Below, piece after piece: positions 51,548 to 59,705 of a stretch of DNA of 64,000 nucleotides. The stretch is from Glutamicibacter sp002979865. GTDB taxonomy: Bacteria; Actinomycetota; Actinomycetes; Actinomycetales; Micrococcaceae. Each line of letters starts with the position of its first letter. Position 1 is the stretch's first letter. The position numbers were made by a program, and so were the translations under genes. The stretch covers positions 434,001 through 498,000 of the forward strand of contig NZ_CP188297.1 in assembly GCF_050030965.1 (NCBI RefSeq). The letters are read 5' to 3'. The notes under the pieces are model-generated. The model made no database searches, was not told where the DNA came from, and saw only the letters and a list, made by a program, of their open reading frames with translations.

Positions 51548-54514
51548 TTAGTCGCGTGGCTTTTCGCGCATCTCGAAGGTCTCGATGATGTCGCCTTCCT
51601 TGATGTCGTTGAACGACCCCAGGCCGATACCGCATTCGAAGCCCTCGCGGACCTCGGTGACATCGTCCTTTTCGCGGCGCAGCGAATCGATGTTCAGGTT
51701 GTCGCCCACGACGTTGCCGTCGCGTACCAGGCGAGCCTTGGTGTTGCGCTTGATGGTGCCCGAGCGGATGATCGAACCGGCAATGTTGCCGAACTTCGAG
51801 GAGCGGAAGACCATGCGGATCTCGGCGGTGCCGAGGGCCACTTCTTCGAACTCCGGCTTGAGCATGCCCTTGAGCGCATTCTCGATGTCGTCGATAGCGG
51901 AGTAGATGACCGAGTAGAAGCGCATGTCGACGCCCTCCTTGTCGGCCAGTTCTGCCACGCGCTCGGCTGGGCGGACGTTGAAGCCAATGATGATGGCGTT
52001 GTCCACGGTTGCCAAGTTGACGTCGTTCTGGGTGATCGCACCGACACCGCGGTGGATCACGCGCAGCTGCACATCGTCGCCGACCTCGATCTTCATCAGC
52101 GAGTCTTCCAGTGCTTCAACAGCACCGGAAGCGTCACCCTTGAGGATCAGGTTCAGGGTATCGATCTTGCCATCGGCAACAGCCTTGTCGAAGTCTTCCA
52201 AGGTGATGCGCTTGCGGCGCTTGGCCAGCATTGCGTTGCGCTCTGCGGTTTCGCGCTTGTCAGCGATCTGGCGGGCGGTGCGCTCGTCTTCGGTGATCAG
52301 GAAGCCGTCGCCAGCACGCGGGACCGAGGACATGCCCAGGACCTGTACCGGACGCGATGGCAGTGCCACGTCGAGGTTTTCGCCGTTCTCGTTGAACATT
52401 GCACGCACGCGGCCGTGGGCGGTGCCCACCACCATGGTGTCGCCAACGCAGAGGGTACCGGACTGGACCAGGACGGTAACAACCGAACCACGGCCCTTAT
52501 CCAGGTTCGCTTCAATGGCCACGCCACGAGCGGACTTGTCCGGGTTGGCCTTGAGCTCAAGCACGTCCGAGGTCAGCAGGACAGCGTCCAGCAGCTCGTC
52601 GATGCCCTGCTTCTGCAGTGCCGAAACCTTCACGAACATGGTGTCGCCACCGTATTCTTCTGGAACCAAACCGTATTCGGTCAGCTGGCCCATGACCTTG
52701 TCAGGGTTGGCGCCTTCCTTATCGATCTTGTTCACAGCGACGATGATCGGCACGCCGGCAGCCTGTGCGTGGTTCAGTGCTTCCACGGTCTGCGGCATGA
52801 CGCCGTCATCCGCGGCGACAACCAGCACGGCCACGTCAGTGACCTCGGCACCACGGGCACGCATGGCGGTGAACGCCTCGTGGCCCGGGGTATCGATGAA
52901 GGTCATTGCGCGATCGCGGCCCTCATGGATGTGGTTGATCTGGTACGCACCGATGTGCTGGGTGATGCCGCCATGCTCGCCCTCGATAACGTTCGACTTG
53001 CGGATAGCATCCAGCAGTCGGGTCTTACCGTGGTCGACGTGGCCCATGATGGTGATGACTGGGGCGCGCTCTTCAAGCACGTCTTCGCCTTCAGCCTCAA
53101 GTTCGGCGTCCAGGTCCAGGCCGAAGCCTTCGAGCAGTTCCTTGTCTTCGTCCTCAGGGGAGACGACAAGCACCTTGTAGCCCAGCTCTTCGCCGAGTAC
53201 CTCGAAGGTTGCCTCATCCAGCGACTGGGTGGCGGTAGCCATTTCACCGAGGTGGAACAGTACGGTCACCAGTGCTGCTGGGTTCGCGCCAATCTTGTCG
53301 GCGAAGTCGGTGATCGACGCGCCGCGGCGCAGACGGATCTCGGTGTCGCCGTTGCCGCGTGGAACATTCACGCCGCCCAATGACGGAGCACTCATCTGCT
53401 CCAATTCCTGGCGCTTTGCGCGCTTGGACTTGCGCTGCTTGCCGCGACCGGCGCCTCCCTTGCCGAAAGCACCGCCAACGCCACCGCGACCGCGTGGTGC
53501 ACCTGGGCGGAAGCCGCCACCGGTACCGCTGCCGCCACCGCTGCCGCCACCTGGGCGACCGCGGCCGCCGGCACCTGCACCTGGACGTCCGCCGCCAGCT
53601 GGCGCTGGACGATCGGTGCGGTTAGGCATCATGCGCGGGGTTGCCGTGGTACCTGCGCCAGCACCTGGGCGTGGACCGCCGGCACCTGCTGGGCGTGGGC
53701 CACCTGCGCCGGCTGGGCGTGGAGCGCCCTGGCCTGCTGGGCGTGGACCGCCGGCACCTGCTGGACGTGGACCGCGCTGGCCGTCACGCGCCGGACGTGG
53801 ACCGCCCTGGCCGTCACGAGCCGGACGTGGACCGCCGGCACCTGCTGGGCGTGGACCGCGCTGGCCGTCGCGTGGTGGGCGAGGACCGCCCTGGCCGCCT
53901 TCGCCGCGCATACCCTGCTGCGAGGAGAACGGGTTGTTGCCTGGGCGTGGACCGCCCGGACGAGGTGCGCCTGGACGTGGGGCACGACCGCCTTCGCGGT
54001 TGCCGCCACCACGGCGTTCGCCGGACTCAGCGCCGCGCATACCCTGCTGGGAAGAGAACGGGCTGTTGCCTGGGCGTGGAGCGCCTGGCTTCGGAGCTGG
54101 CTTGGCACCTGGCTTCGGTGCCGGGGCTGCACCTGGCAATGGAGCGCCAGGGGTTGCCTTCGCGACCGGAGCTGCAGGCGCCGCAGGTGCGGCTGGGGCT
54201 GCAGGAGCCGGAGCTGCCGCAGCTGGCTTAACGCCTGGCTTCGGGGCCGAGGCACCTGGGGTAGCAGCCGGCTTGGAAGCCGACTTCGGTGCTCCAGGGG
54301 TCGCTGGCTTGGCGGCGGCTGGCTTGGCAGCAGCTGCTGGCTTAGCGGCACCGTTGGAACCTGGGAATGCGTCGCGCAGCTTGCGCGCTACTGGCGGTTC
54401 AACGGTCGAGGATGCCGAGCGAACGAATTCGCCCATGTCCTGCAACTTGGTTAGTGCTTCTTTTGAAGTGATTCCGAGCTCTTTAGCGAGCTCGTGAACG
54501 CGGGGTTTAGCCAC
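51548..54514 (-). CDS. infB: translation initiation factor IF-2
   Basis: A GTPase of about 988 residues that brings initiator tRNA to the 30S subunit. The N-terminal domain opens VAKPRVHELAKELGITSKEA. A very long low-complexity region (about 45-370) follows, rich in Gly, Pro, Arg and Ala with repeated PRPARDGQ and PRPAGAGG units. The G domain has GHVDHGKT near 488-495, DTPGHEAFTAMRARGA and NKIDKEGANPDKV. Domains II to IV follow. The GTG at 54514 has AGGAGAG just upstream; an upstream reading to 54544 adds ten Arg/His-rich residues without a site. Between ylxR and rbfA as usual. Confidence 0.98.
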   Translation of the reverse strand: MAKPRVHELAKELGITSKEALTKLQDMGEFVRSASSTVEPPVARKLRDAFPGSNGAAKPAAAAKPAAAKPATPGAPKSASKPAATPGASAPKPGVKPAAAAPAPAAPAAPAAPAAPVAKATPGAPLPGAAPAPKPGAKPAPKPGAPRPGNSPFSSQQGMRGAESGERRGGGNREGGRAPRPGAPRPGGPRPGNNPFSSQQGMRGEGGQGGPRPPRDGQRGPRPAGAGGPRPARDGQGGPRPARDGQRGPRPAGAGGPRPAGQGAPRPAGAGGPRPAGAGGPRPGAGAGTTATPRMMPNRTDRPAPAGGGRPGAGAGGRGRPGGGSGGGSGTGGGFRPGAPRGRGGVGGAFGKGGAGRGKQRKSKRAKRQELEQMSAPSLGGVNVPRGNGDTEIRLRRGASITDFADKIGANPAALVTVLFHLGEMATATQSLDEATFEVLGEELGYKVLVVSPEDEDKELLEGFGLDLDAELEAEGEDVLEERAPVITIMGHVDHGKTRLLDAIRKSNVIEGEHGGITQHIGAYQINHIHEGRDRAMTFIDTPGHEAFTAMRARGAEVTDVAVLVVAADDGVMPQTVEALNHAQAAGVPIIVAVNKIDKEGANPDKVMGQLTEYGLVPEEYGGDTMFVKVSALQKQGIDELLDAVLLTSDVLELKANPDKSARGVAIEANLDKGRGSVVTVLVQSGTLCVGDTMVVGTAHGRVRAMFNENGENLDVALPSRPVQVLGMSSVPRAGDGFLITEDERTARQIADKRETAERNAMLAKRRKRITLEDFDKAVADGKIDTLNLILKGDASGAVEALEDSLMKIEVGDDVQLRVIHRGVGAITQNDVNLATVDNAIIIGFNVRPAERVAELADKEGVDMRFYSVIYSAIDDIENALKGMLKPEFEEVALGTAEIRMVFRSSKFGNIAGSIIRSGTIKRNTKARLVRDGNVVGDNLNIDSLRREKDDVTEVREGFECGIGLGSFNDIKEGDIIETFEMREKPRD
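53640..54075 (-). repeat. tandem low-complexity repeat within infB
   Basis: Imperfect repeats encoding PRPARDGQ, PRPAGAGG and related eight-residue units, about nine in a row, plus two copies of PFSSQQGMRG (around 53915-53945 and 54045-54075). Such DNA is prone to copy-number change and assembly errors. Confidence 0.8.
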
Positions 54515-54690
54515 ATCTCTCCTGTGTCGATGTGATCTGCTCAAACCCCGGTATCAAAAGATAAATCTTTAGATCAGCGGTCTGGCAGATCAGCTGTGTA
54601 ATTCGTGAAATTCTTCCGTCGCACGGTGGATCACGCAGAACTGATTGTTCATCGTTGTGCGCTCAGCATTGCCGACTCATCGGGTTGCCA

Positions 54691-55011
54691 TCAGATTTCT
54701 GACCCGCTTTCATCATGTTTGCCAGATAGCTGGTTGCTTGCCAGCTGATCTTCGTATGCAGTGAATTCCTGCAGCACCTGCGAATCGTCTACCGCAGACC
54801 TGAAGGCCCGCGCGAACGCCCGGCGCTGCACCGCTTGCTGCACACACTTTTCGGTCCCGTGGGTCCAAGTGCCCCGCCCGGAAGCGGAACCCTGTTGATC
54901 CAAACTCACCGCATGCAGCGGTGTACCGTCTTTCAGGACCCAACGGAGCAGCTCATTTTTACTGGTTACGGTTCGACAGCCAATGCACGTGCGTTGCTGA
55001 TGCAGCTTCAT
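54691..55011 (-). CDS. ylxR: YlxR family RNA/nucleoid-associated protein (DUF448)
   Basis: A 106-residue protein. The DUF448 motif RTCIGCRTVTSKNELLRWVL is followed by ASGRGTWTHGTEKCVQQAVQ and RRAFARAFR. It binds RNA or acts as a nucleoid-associated regulator in other bacteria. It sits between nusA and infB in the conserved order. ATG 55011 with AAGGTGG upstream. Two conserved Cys (of CIGC) are present. Confidence 0.93.
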   Translation of the reverse strand: MKLHQQRTCIGCRTVTSKNELLRWVLKDGTPLHAVSLDQQGSASGRGTWTHGTEKCVQQAVQRRAFARAFRSAVDDSQVLQEFTAYEDQLASNQLSGKHDESGSEI

Positions 55012-55152
55012 GCGAGCGCCGTCGCCACCTTCCCTAGTTATTACGAGCCATCTACTAGTCTAGCGCGTTTGGACGCCATAGCACGCATGAGTTGTGGCTC
55101 ACACGCAGCTAGGCTTCCAACACGCTGAACTGGAATTATTTCCCGCAGCTGC

Positions 55153-56136
55153 TTAGAGCTGCGGTTCCTTGCCGCCCGAGGCAGCCAGGATGTCAATGCG
55201 CCAGCCGGTCAACTTGGCAGCAAGGCGAGCGTTCTGGCCTTCCTTGCCGATTGCCAGCGAGAGCTGGGAGTCGGGAACAACCACGCGAGCACGGCGTTCG
55301 GCTTCGTCCAGGATCTCTACCGAGACGACCTTCGATGGAGACAGGGCCGCGGCGATGAACTTCGCTGGATCCTCGTTGTAGTCAACGATGTCGATCTTCT
55401 CGTCGTTCAGTTCGTTCATCACGGCGCGCACGCGGGTTCCCATTTCACCGATGCAAGCGCCCTTGGCGTTGACACCGGCCTTGGTTGCGCGCACAGCAAT
55501 CTTGGTACGGTGGCCAGCTTCACGAGCCAGTGCCTCGACCGTGACGGTGCCGTCAGCGATTTCTGGAACTTCCATTTCGAACAGCAGGCGAACCAGGTTC
55601 GGGTGGGAACGGGACAGGGTAACGGCTGGGCCCTTGTTGCCGCGCTCAGCGGAAACAACGTAGGCGCGCAGGCGGTTTCCGTGCTGGTACTTCTCGCCTG
55701 GGGACTGCTCAACTGGTGGCAGCAGCGCTTCCAGATCACCGATCTTGACCTGCACCATATGCGAGGAGTAGCCCTGCTGGATGACGCCGGAGATCAGGGT
55801 GCCAACGCGGGCTGCGAACTCGCCGACAACCTGCGCATCTTCAGCTTCACGCAGGCGCTGCATGATTACCTGGCGGGCGGTGGAGGCGGCGATGCGGCCG
55901 AAACCGTGCGGGGTGTCGTCGAATTCGCCCAGCAGCACGCCGGCGTTGTCGCGGTCCTCTACCAGGATCGCCACATGGCCGTTGCTGCGCTCAATGTGCG
56001 CGCGGGCGCCAGGCATGGCGCCTTCGGTCTTGTTGTAAGCCAGCAGCAGTGCCGACTCGATGGTCGGAATCAAAACATCCATTGGGATGTCGCGGTCTTT
56101 TTCCAGGATGCGCAGCGCATTCAGATCGATATCCAC
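55153..56136 (-). CDS. nusA: transcription termination/antitermination factor NusA
   Basis: A 327-residue RNA-polymerase-binding factor. The N-terminal domain opens MDIDLNALRILEKDRDIPMD. An S1 domain (GTLISGVIQQGYSSHMVQVK) and two KH domains follow, with GACIGEMGTRVRAVMNELND and PDSQLSLAIGKEGQNARLAA. It lacks C-terminal acidic repeats, as usual in actinobacteria. The start is GTG 56136 with GGAGGG; it begins two bases after the rimP stop. Confidence 0.97.
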   Translation of the reverse strand: MDIDLNALRILEKDRDIPMDVLIPTIESALLLAYNKTEGAMPGARAHIERSNGHVAILVEDRDNAGVLLGEFDDTPHGFGRIAASTARQVIMQRLREAEDAQVVGEFAARVGTLISGVIQQGYSSHMVQVKIGDLEALLPPVEQSPGEKYQHGNRLRAYVVSAERGNKGPAVTLSRSHPNLVRLLFEMEVPEIADGTVTVEALAREAGHRTKIAVRATKAGVNAKGACIGEMGTRVRAVMNELNDEKIDIVDYNEDPAKFIAAALSPSKVVSVEILDEAERRARVVVPDSQLSLAIGKEGQNARLAAKLTGWRIDILAASGGKEPQL

Positions 56137-56138
56137 GC

Positions 56139-56705
56139 TTAGCCCTCCAAATCTTCAGTATCGGCAGTGTCAAATAGTGCGTCATCGAAGTTCAGCTCTG
56201 GATCGACAACAGCTTTACGGATATTTTCAAAGGCATAGGCCGCAGGATCGAGCACCTTGACCTTCATGCCCTTCTTGGCCGGCTCGCGGTGCTCAGCAAT
56301 CAACACGTCGCCGTCGTTGACCTCAAGCAGGCGCCCGCGAAGCTTCGTGCCGTCGGCCAGCGAAATCTTGACCATGCGGTTGAGGGCGCGGATCCAGTGG
56401 CGCTGGGCAGTCAATGGGCGGGAGAGTCCTGGGGAACTGACTTCGAGTTCGTAAGGAGCCGACGATGCGTAGACGGCGTCCTTGTCCAGAGCGTTGGAGA
56501 TGGTGGTGGTAACTTCACCAAGTTCATCGAGAGTCAGCGTTTCGTGACCGTCGGCCTTGTCGACGATGATCTGCACGATCATCTGCTTGCCGGAGGGACG
56601 CAAGGCGACTTCCTCCAGGAGAAGCCCGTGGGATTCTACTTCCTTGGAGAGCAATGCAGTCAGACGCTGCGCTTCCTGTTCGGTATCGGCCGGCATTCCG
56701 GTCAT
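56139..56705 (-). CDS. rimP: ribosome maturation factor RimP
   Basis: A 188-residue protein needed for 30S assembly. Typical parts are GLLLEEVALRPSGKQMIVQI near the start, ALDKDAVYASSAPYELEVSS with PGLSRPL, then the SH3-like domain KISLADGTKLRGRLLEVNDG. It ends with an acidic tail. GGGAGG precedes the ATG. First gene of the rimP-nusA-ylxR-infB-rbfA unit. Confidence 0.95.
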   Translation of the reverse strand: MTGMPADTEQEAQRLTALLSKEVESHGLLLEEVALRPSGKQMIVQIIVDKADGHETLTLDELGEVTTTISNALDKDAVYASSAPYELEVSSPGLSRPLTAQRHWIRALNRMVKISLADGTKLRGRLLEVNDGDVLIAEHREPAKKGMKVKVLDPAAYAFENIRKAVVDPELNFDDALFDTADTEDLEG

Positions 56706-56880
56706 GGATATCCTCCCACGCTATTCGATGTTGTCCGTTAAGCCTATATTGCGTTCCGCTCATTGAGAACATCTAAACGGGCACAGGTGAAGGAACTCAC
56801 GCCCATTTTCTATCCATCGTGGCGCTCGACACCGCTATTGCCCTCTTTACCTGCATTGATCATGGCATGATCGAAACGCT

Positions 56881-57954
56881 ATGACTGAAAAATCGCCCCA
56901 TTCCGCCCGTCGCACCGACAGGCAAGTACGCCGCGCTCCAGGCTGGATTGCTCCGGTACTGGCTGGTGCAGTTGCCGTTGCCGTGACGTGGGGCATTGGC
57001 AGCACCATCTTCCGAGGCGCCCTGGTGGAGCGGGGCCTGCCCGAACAGGTCAATGAGGCCAGCGCCGATGCCCGCATGACGTGGGAATACGGAGCAAAGC
57101 TGGCAGACCTGGCATCTCAGGCCCAAGCCTTGGCCCAGCTGGCACCCGAGGATAACGCTTCGAGGCTATCCGCATTGGCGACTTCCTTGTCGCAGGGGTC
57201 AGCGGTGCTCGGTGAATTGCGCTTCGACGACCAAGAGCCTGCGGCATTGCCGCAAAGCTTCTCCCCCGACGCGCTGGTTGCGCTTGCCACGAATGTCGCC
57301 GACGCATCGTCAGCGATGCCTGCCTTCGCAGAACCGTCGCTGTCCAGGGATTCGAAGCTGGCCCAGATTGCTTTCCAGATCAATCTGGACGCCCGCAGCG
57401 CTGTTGCATCTTTGGGAGAAGAGCGTGATTTGGACTTGGCCTTGCCACTGAGTGCAGTCTCGGGTGAAGAAGAGCAGAAAGACCAGCCAGTAGCCTGCCT
57501 GCCTAAGGAGGAGCTGCTGGACCCCGCGAAGGAAATCACCGAAGCGCAGAACATCGAACCAACGGCCGTCGCCCGGGCCCTGGACCGCGGCTATGCACTA
57601 GATTTCGTTCTGCAGCTCACGGCTGCACGTGGTGCCGACAGCGCCAAGGAAGCCGTCGAAGCTCGACGCAGCGAGCTGGGACGCCAGCTTCGCGGCCTGC
57701 GTGCGACCGTTGACGAACAGTGCACAGACCTGCGTGAACCCGCCTATGCGCTACCCGAAGGCGGCCTCGAAGACCTGGCTGCCCTATCCGCGGAAGCCGA
57801 AGGGGATTTTGCTGATGCATTGGTCGTAGCAGCGGGCGTTAGCGATGGTGCAGCCGGCGCAAAAATTTCCGCCGTTGCTTTCCAGACTCTCAATGGCCAG
57901 CAGGGATCGAATGAGGAATACCGCATCCTTGAGACTGGCGAAGTCGGGAAATAG
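56881..57954 (+). CDS. hypothetical membrane-anchored protein, possibly DUF4439-like
   Basis: A 357-residue protein with a basic N-terminus and one helix (GWIAPVLAGAVAVAVTWGIG, about 21-40), so the rest is probably outside the membrane. It is helical, Ala/Leu/Glu-rich. The part ARALDRGYALDFVLQLTAAR with RRSELGRQLRGLRATVDEQC and two cysteines recalls DUF4439 ferritin-like domains that lie near rimP in relatives; this is a weak match by eye. Divergent from rimP. The ATG at 56881 lacks a clear binding site. Confidence 0.75.
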   Translation: MTEKSPHSARRTDRQVRRAPGWIAPVLAGAVAVAVTWGIGSTIFRGALVERGLPEQVNEASADARMTWEYGAKLADLASQAQALAQLAPEDNASRLSALATSLSQGSAVLGELRFDDQEPAALPQSFSPDALVALATNVADASSAMPAFAEPSLSRDSKLAQIAFQINLDARSAVASLGEERDLDLALPLSAVSGEEEQKDQPVACLPKEELLDPAKEITEAQNIEPTAVARALDRGYALDFVLQLTAARGADSAKEAVEARRSELGRQLRGLRATVDEQCTDLREPAYALPEGGLEDLAALSAEAEGDFADALVVAAGVSDGAAGAKISAVAFQTLNGQQGSNEEYRILETGEVGK

Positions 57955-58403
57955 TTTTGGATTCAGCTAGAATTTAGCCGTATTTCACGTTTCGTTGAAT
58001 TATCACGAAATAATCACGACTGCTAATTGCCCTGAGTCGAAATAGAGCACGGTTCGGGTAGAGCCAAAACAGCGCGAGGCGCACTAAAATTCACGGATGA
58101 TCCGTAATTTCCATCCGCACTATAAGATATAACCCGCATATGGCATGCGGGTTTTACGCGGTATTACCCGAAACCAATTTATCAACGACCACCATTTCCT
58201 CCGCCATGGAGTGATTTCAAAGATATATGAATCTCGTTCCTATTCACTGGCTCTCGATATTCGCGCCGAAAGGGGCTATCGTGAATATCAAGTGCTTGAG
58301 ATACGGAATTTGGCTCCCATAACACGGAGCGGGATTCTCCGCTTTCTTCCACTTATTGGGGAACTAACAACTTGTGGCTAGGTCGTCAATTGGAGGTTGG
58401 GTA
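57955..58403. other. A/T-rich intergenic region with a hairpin
   Basis: 449 bases, clearly richer in A and T than neighbours. It holds the hairpin described next. A 78-codon plus-strand frame (58145-58381) starts inside that hairpin and has no binding site, so I do not count it as a gene. Confidence 0.6.
58131..58153 (+). terminator. intrinsic-like terminator
   Basis: A perfect 9-base stem (58131-58139 with 58145-58153), 5-base loop, ending in TTTT. It lies 176 bases beyond the stop of the upstream plus-strand gene. Confidence 0.6.
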
Positions 58404-58850
58404 ATGTCAGGTCGATTCATGCGTTCGAAGACAGCAGAACTGGTCAGCGAAGTGATAGGTTCAAGGCAAGGTCGGGCGCAACTCAGTTCACATGGTTGGG
58501 TCCAAGGCATGCCTATTGTCATTGCGCAACCTGAGGAAACAGTCAACGACGTCATGTCGCTCGTGGCCGCGCACCAGCCGCCAGCTCTGATCGCTACTCT
58601 CGATCCGGAGAACAACGATTTGTGGTTCCTGTATGTATCCATCGGTTGCACAGCGTTGAAGGTTGTAGATCCGCTGGCAAGCCACACTACGGTTTCCCAA
58701 CTCTACAAAACTGCAATGGGTTCCAGCTTCTTGACTTTCAGGATCGCGCAAATGGCGACCAGTTCCATGGTCCATGCCATTGAACCCCAGCATGTCCAGC
58801 ACTACGCCGGATACCCGCCAATCGACACATCAGCGGCTAGCGGCCGCTAA
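58404..58850 (+). CDS. hypothetical protein
   Basis: A 148-residue soluble protein, MSGRFMRSKTAELVSEVIGS at the start, with GWVQGMPIVIAQPEETVNDV and DLWFLYVSIGCTALKVVDPL later. I do not recognise a family. The ATG at 58404 has a good GGAGG eight bases upstream. Its base use is lower in GC than the neighbours, and with the A/T-rich upstream region this may mark later acquisition. Single gene, convergent with the TSUP gene six bases downstream. Confidence 0.65.
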   Translation: MSGRFMRSKTAELVSEVIGSRQGRAQLSSHGWVQGMPIVIAQPEETVNDVMSLVAAHQPPALIATLDPENNDLWFLYVSIGCTALKVVDPLASHTTVSQLYKTAMGSSFLTFRIAQMATSSMVHAIEPQHVQHYAGYPPIDTSAASGR

Positions 58851-58855
58851 AGCTA

Positions 58856-59668
58856 TCACTTGCCGGCGAGGATCAGGTCCGAGCCGAGCTTGATAATCAG
58901 TGCCGAAACGACGATCACGAAAACAATGCGAATAAAGGCGCTGCCCTTTGAGATCGCCATGCGCGCCCCGAGATAACCGCCAAGCATATTCATCACGCCC
59001 ATGGCCAGGCCTAATGCGACTAGAACGTGCCCCGTGGGGATGAAGAGCAGCAGAGCACCTGCGTTGGTGCAAAGGTTAACGATCTTCGCCTTGGCGGAGG
59101 ACTGCAAGAAGTTGTAGCCCAGCACTGTCACCATGGCGATGATCAAGAACGATCCAGTCCCGGGACCGATCATCCCGTCGTAGCCGCCAATCAGCAGCCC
59201 AATCAGGATGGCTCGAAGATAATGCCCATGCCCGGCGTAGCGCAGGCGCGACAGCTCCCCGGCTTTGGGCTTCAGGATCGTGAACAGCAGCACCGCAATG
59301 AGCGCTGCGATAATGATGGGCTGAATGGCTCCAGAGGGAAGAATTGTGGCCAGCGCAGCTCCGCCGAAGGCACCGAGCATGGCAGTCAATGCCATCGGAA
59401 TAGCGGTCTTCAAATCCGGGCTGGTGCGCCGGTAGTACGTCACCGCGCTGGTAGCCGTTCCGAAGATTGAGCCCAGCTTATTCGTGGCCAGCGCCTGCAC
59501 CGGCGTGATGCCGGGGAAAAGAAGCAGCGCGGGCAATTGAATCAGGCCGCCACCGCCAACTACCGCGTCAATCCATCCAGCGCCCAAAGCTGCAAGAAGC
59601 AGCAACACCAGGGGCCAGCAGGAGACGGGTTCACCGTTGACGGACAGCAATTCCAAGAACTCTTGCAC
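58856..59668 (-). CDS. TSUP (TauE/SafE) family membrane transporter
   Basis: A 270-residue protein with about eight helices. Family repeats are LAALGAGWIDAVVGGGGLIQ (TSUP motif 1) followed by ITPVQALATNKLGSIFGTAT, and in the second half IGGYDGMIGPGTGSFLIIAM. TSUP members move sulfite, sulfoacetate, taurine-type anions or other organic anions, usually outward. Starts GTG 59668, 37 bases after the proS stop, same strand. Confidence 0.92.
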   Translation of the reverse strand: MQEFLELLSVNGEPVSCWPLVLLLLAALGAGWIDAVVGGGGLIQLPALLLFPGITPVQALATNKLGSIFGTATSAVTYYRRTSPDLKTAIPMALTAMLGAFGGAALATILPSGAIQPIIIAALIAVLLFTILKPKAGELSRLRYAGHGHYLRAILIGLLIGGYDGMIGPGTGSFLIIAMVTVLGYNFLQSSAKAKIVNLCTNAGALLLFIPTGHVLVALGLAMGVMNMLGGYLGARMAISKGSAFIRIVFVIVVSALIIKLGSDLILAGK

Positions 59669-59705
59669 CGCGCTACTCCCCTATTCAGTTATTGGCTACA
59701 GCCTT

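Noticed and set aside
58145..58381. 78-codon plus-strand frame
   Set aside because: It begins inside a hairpin with no ribosome binding site, and the frame overlaps the binding site of a better gene at 58404.
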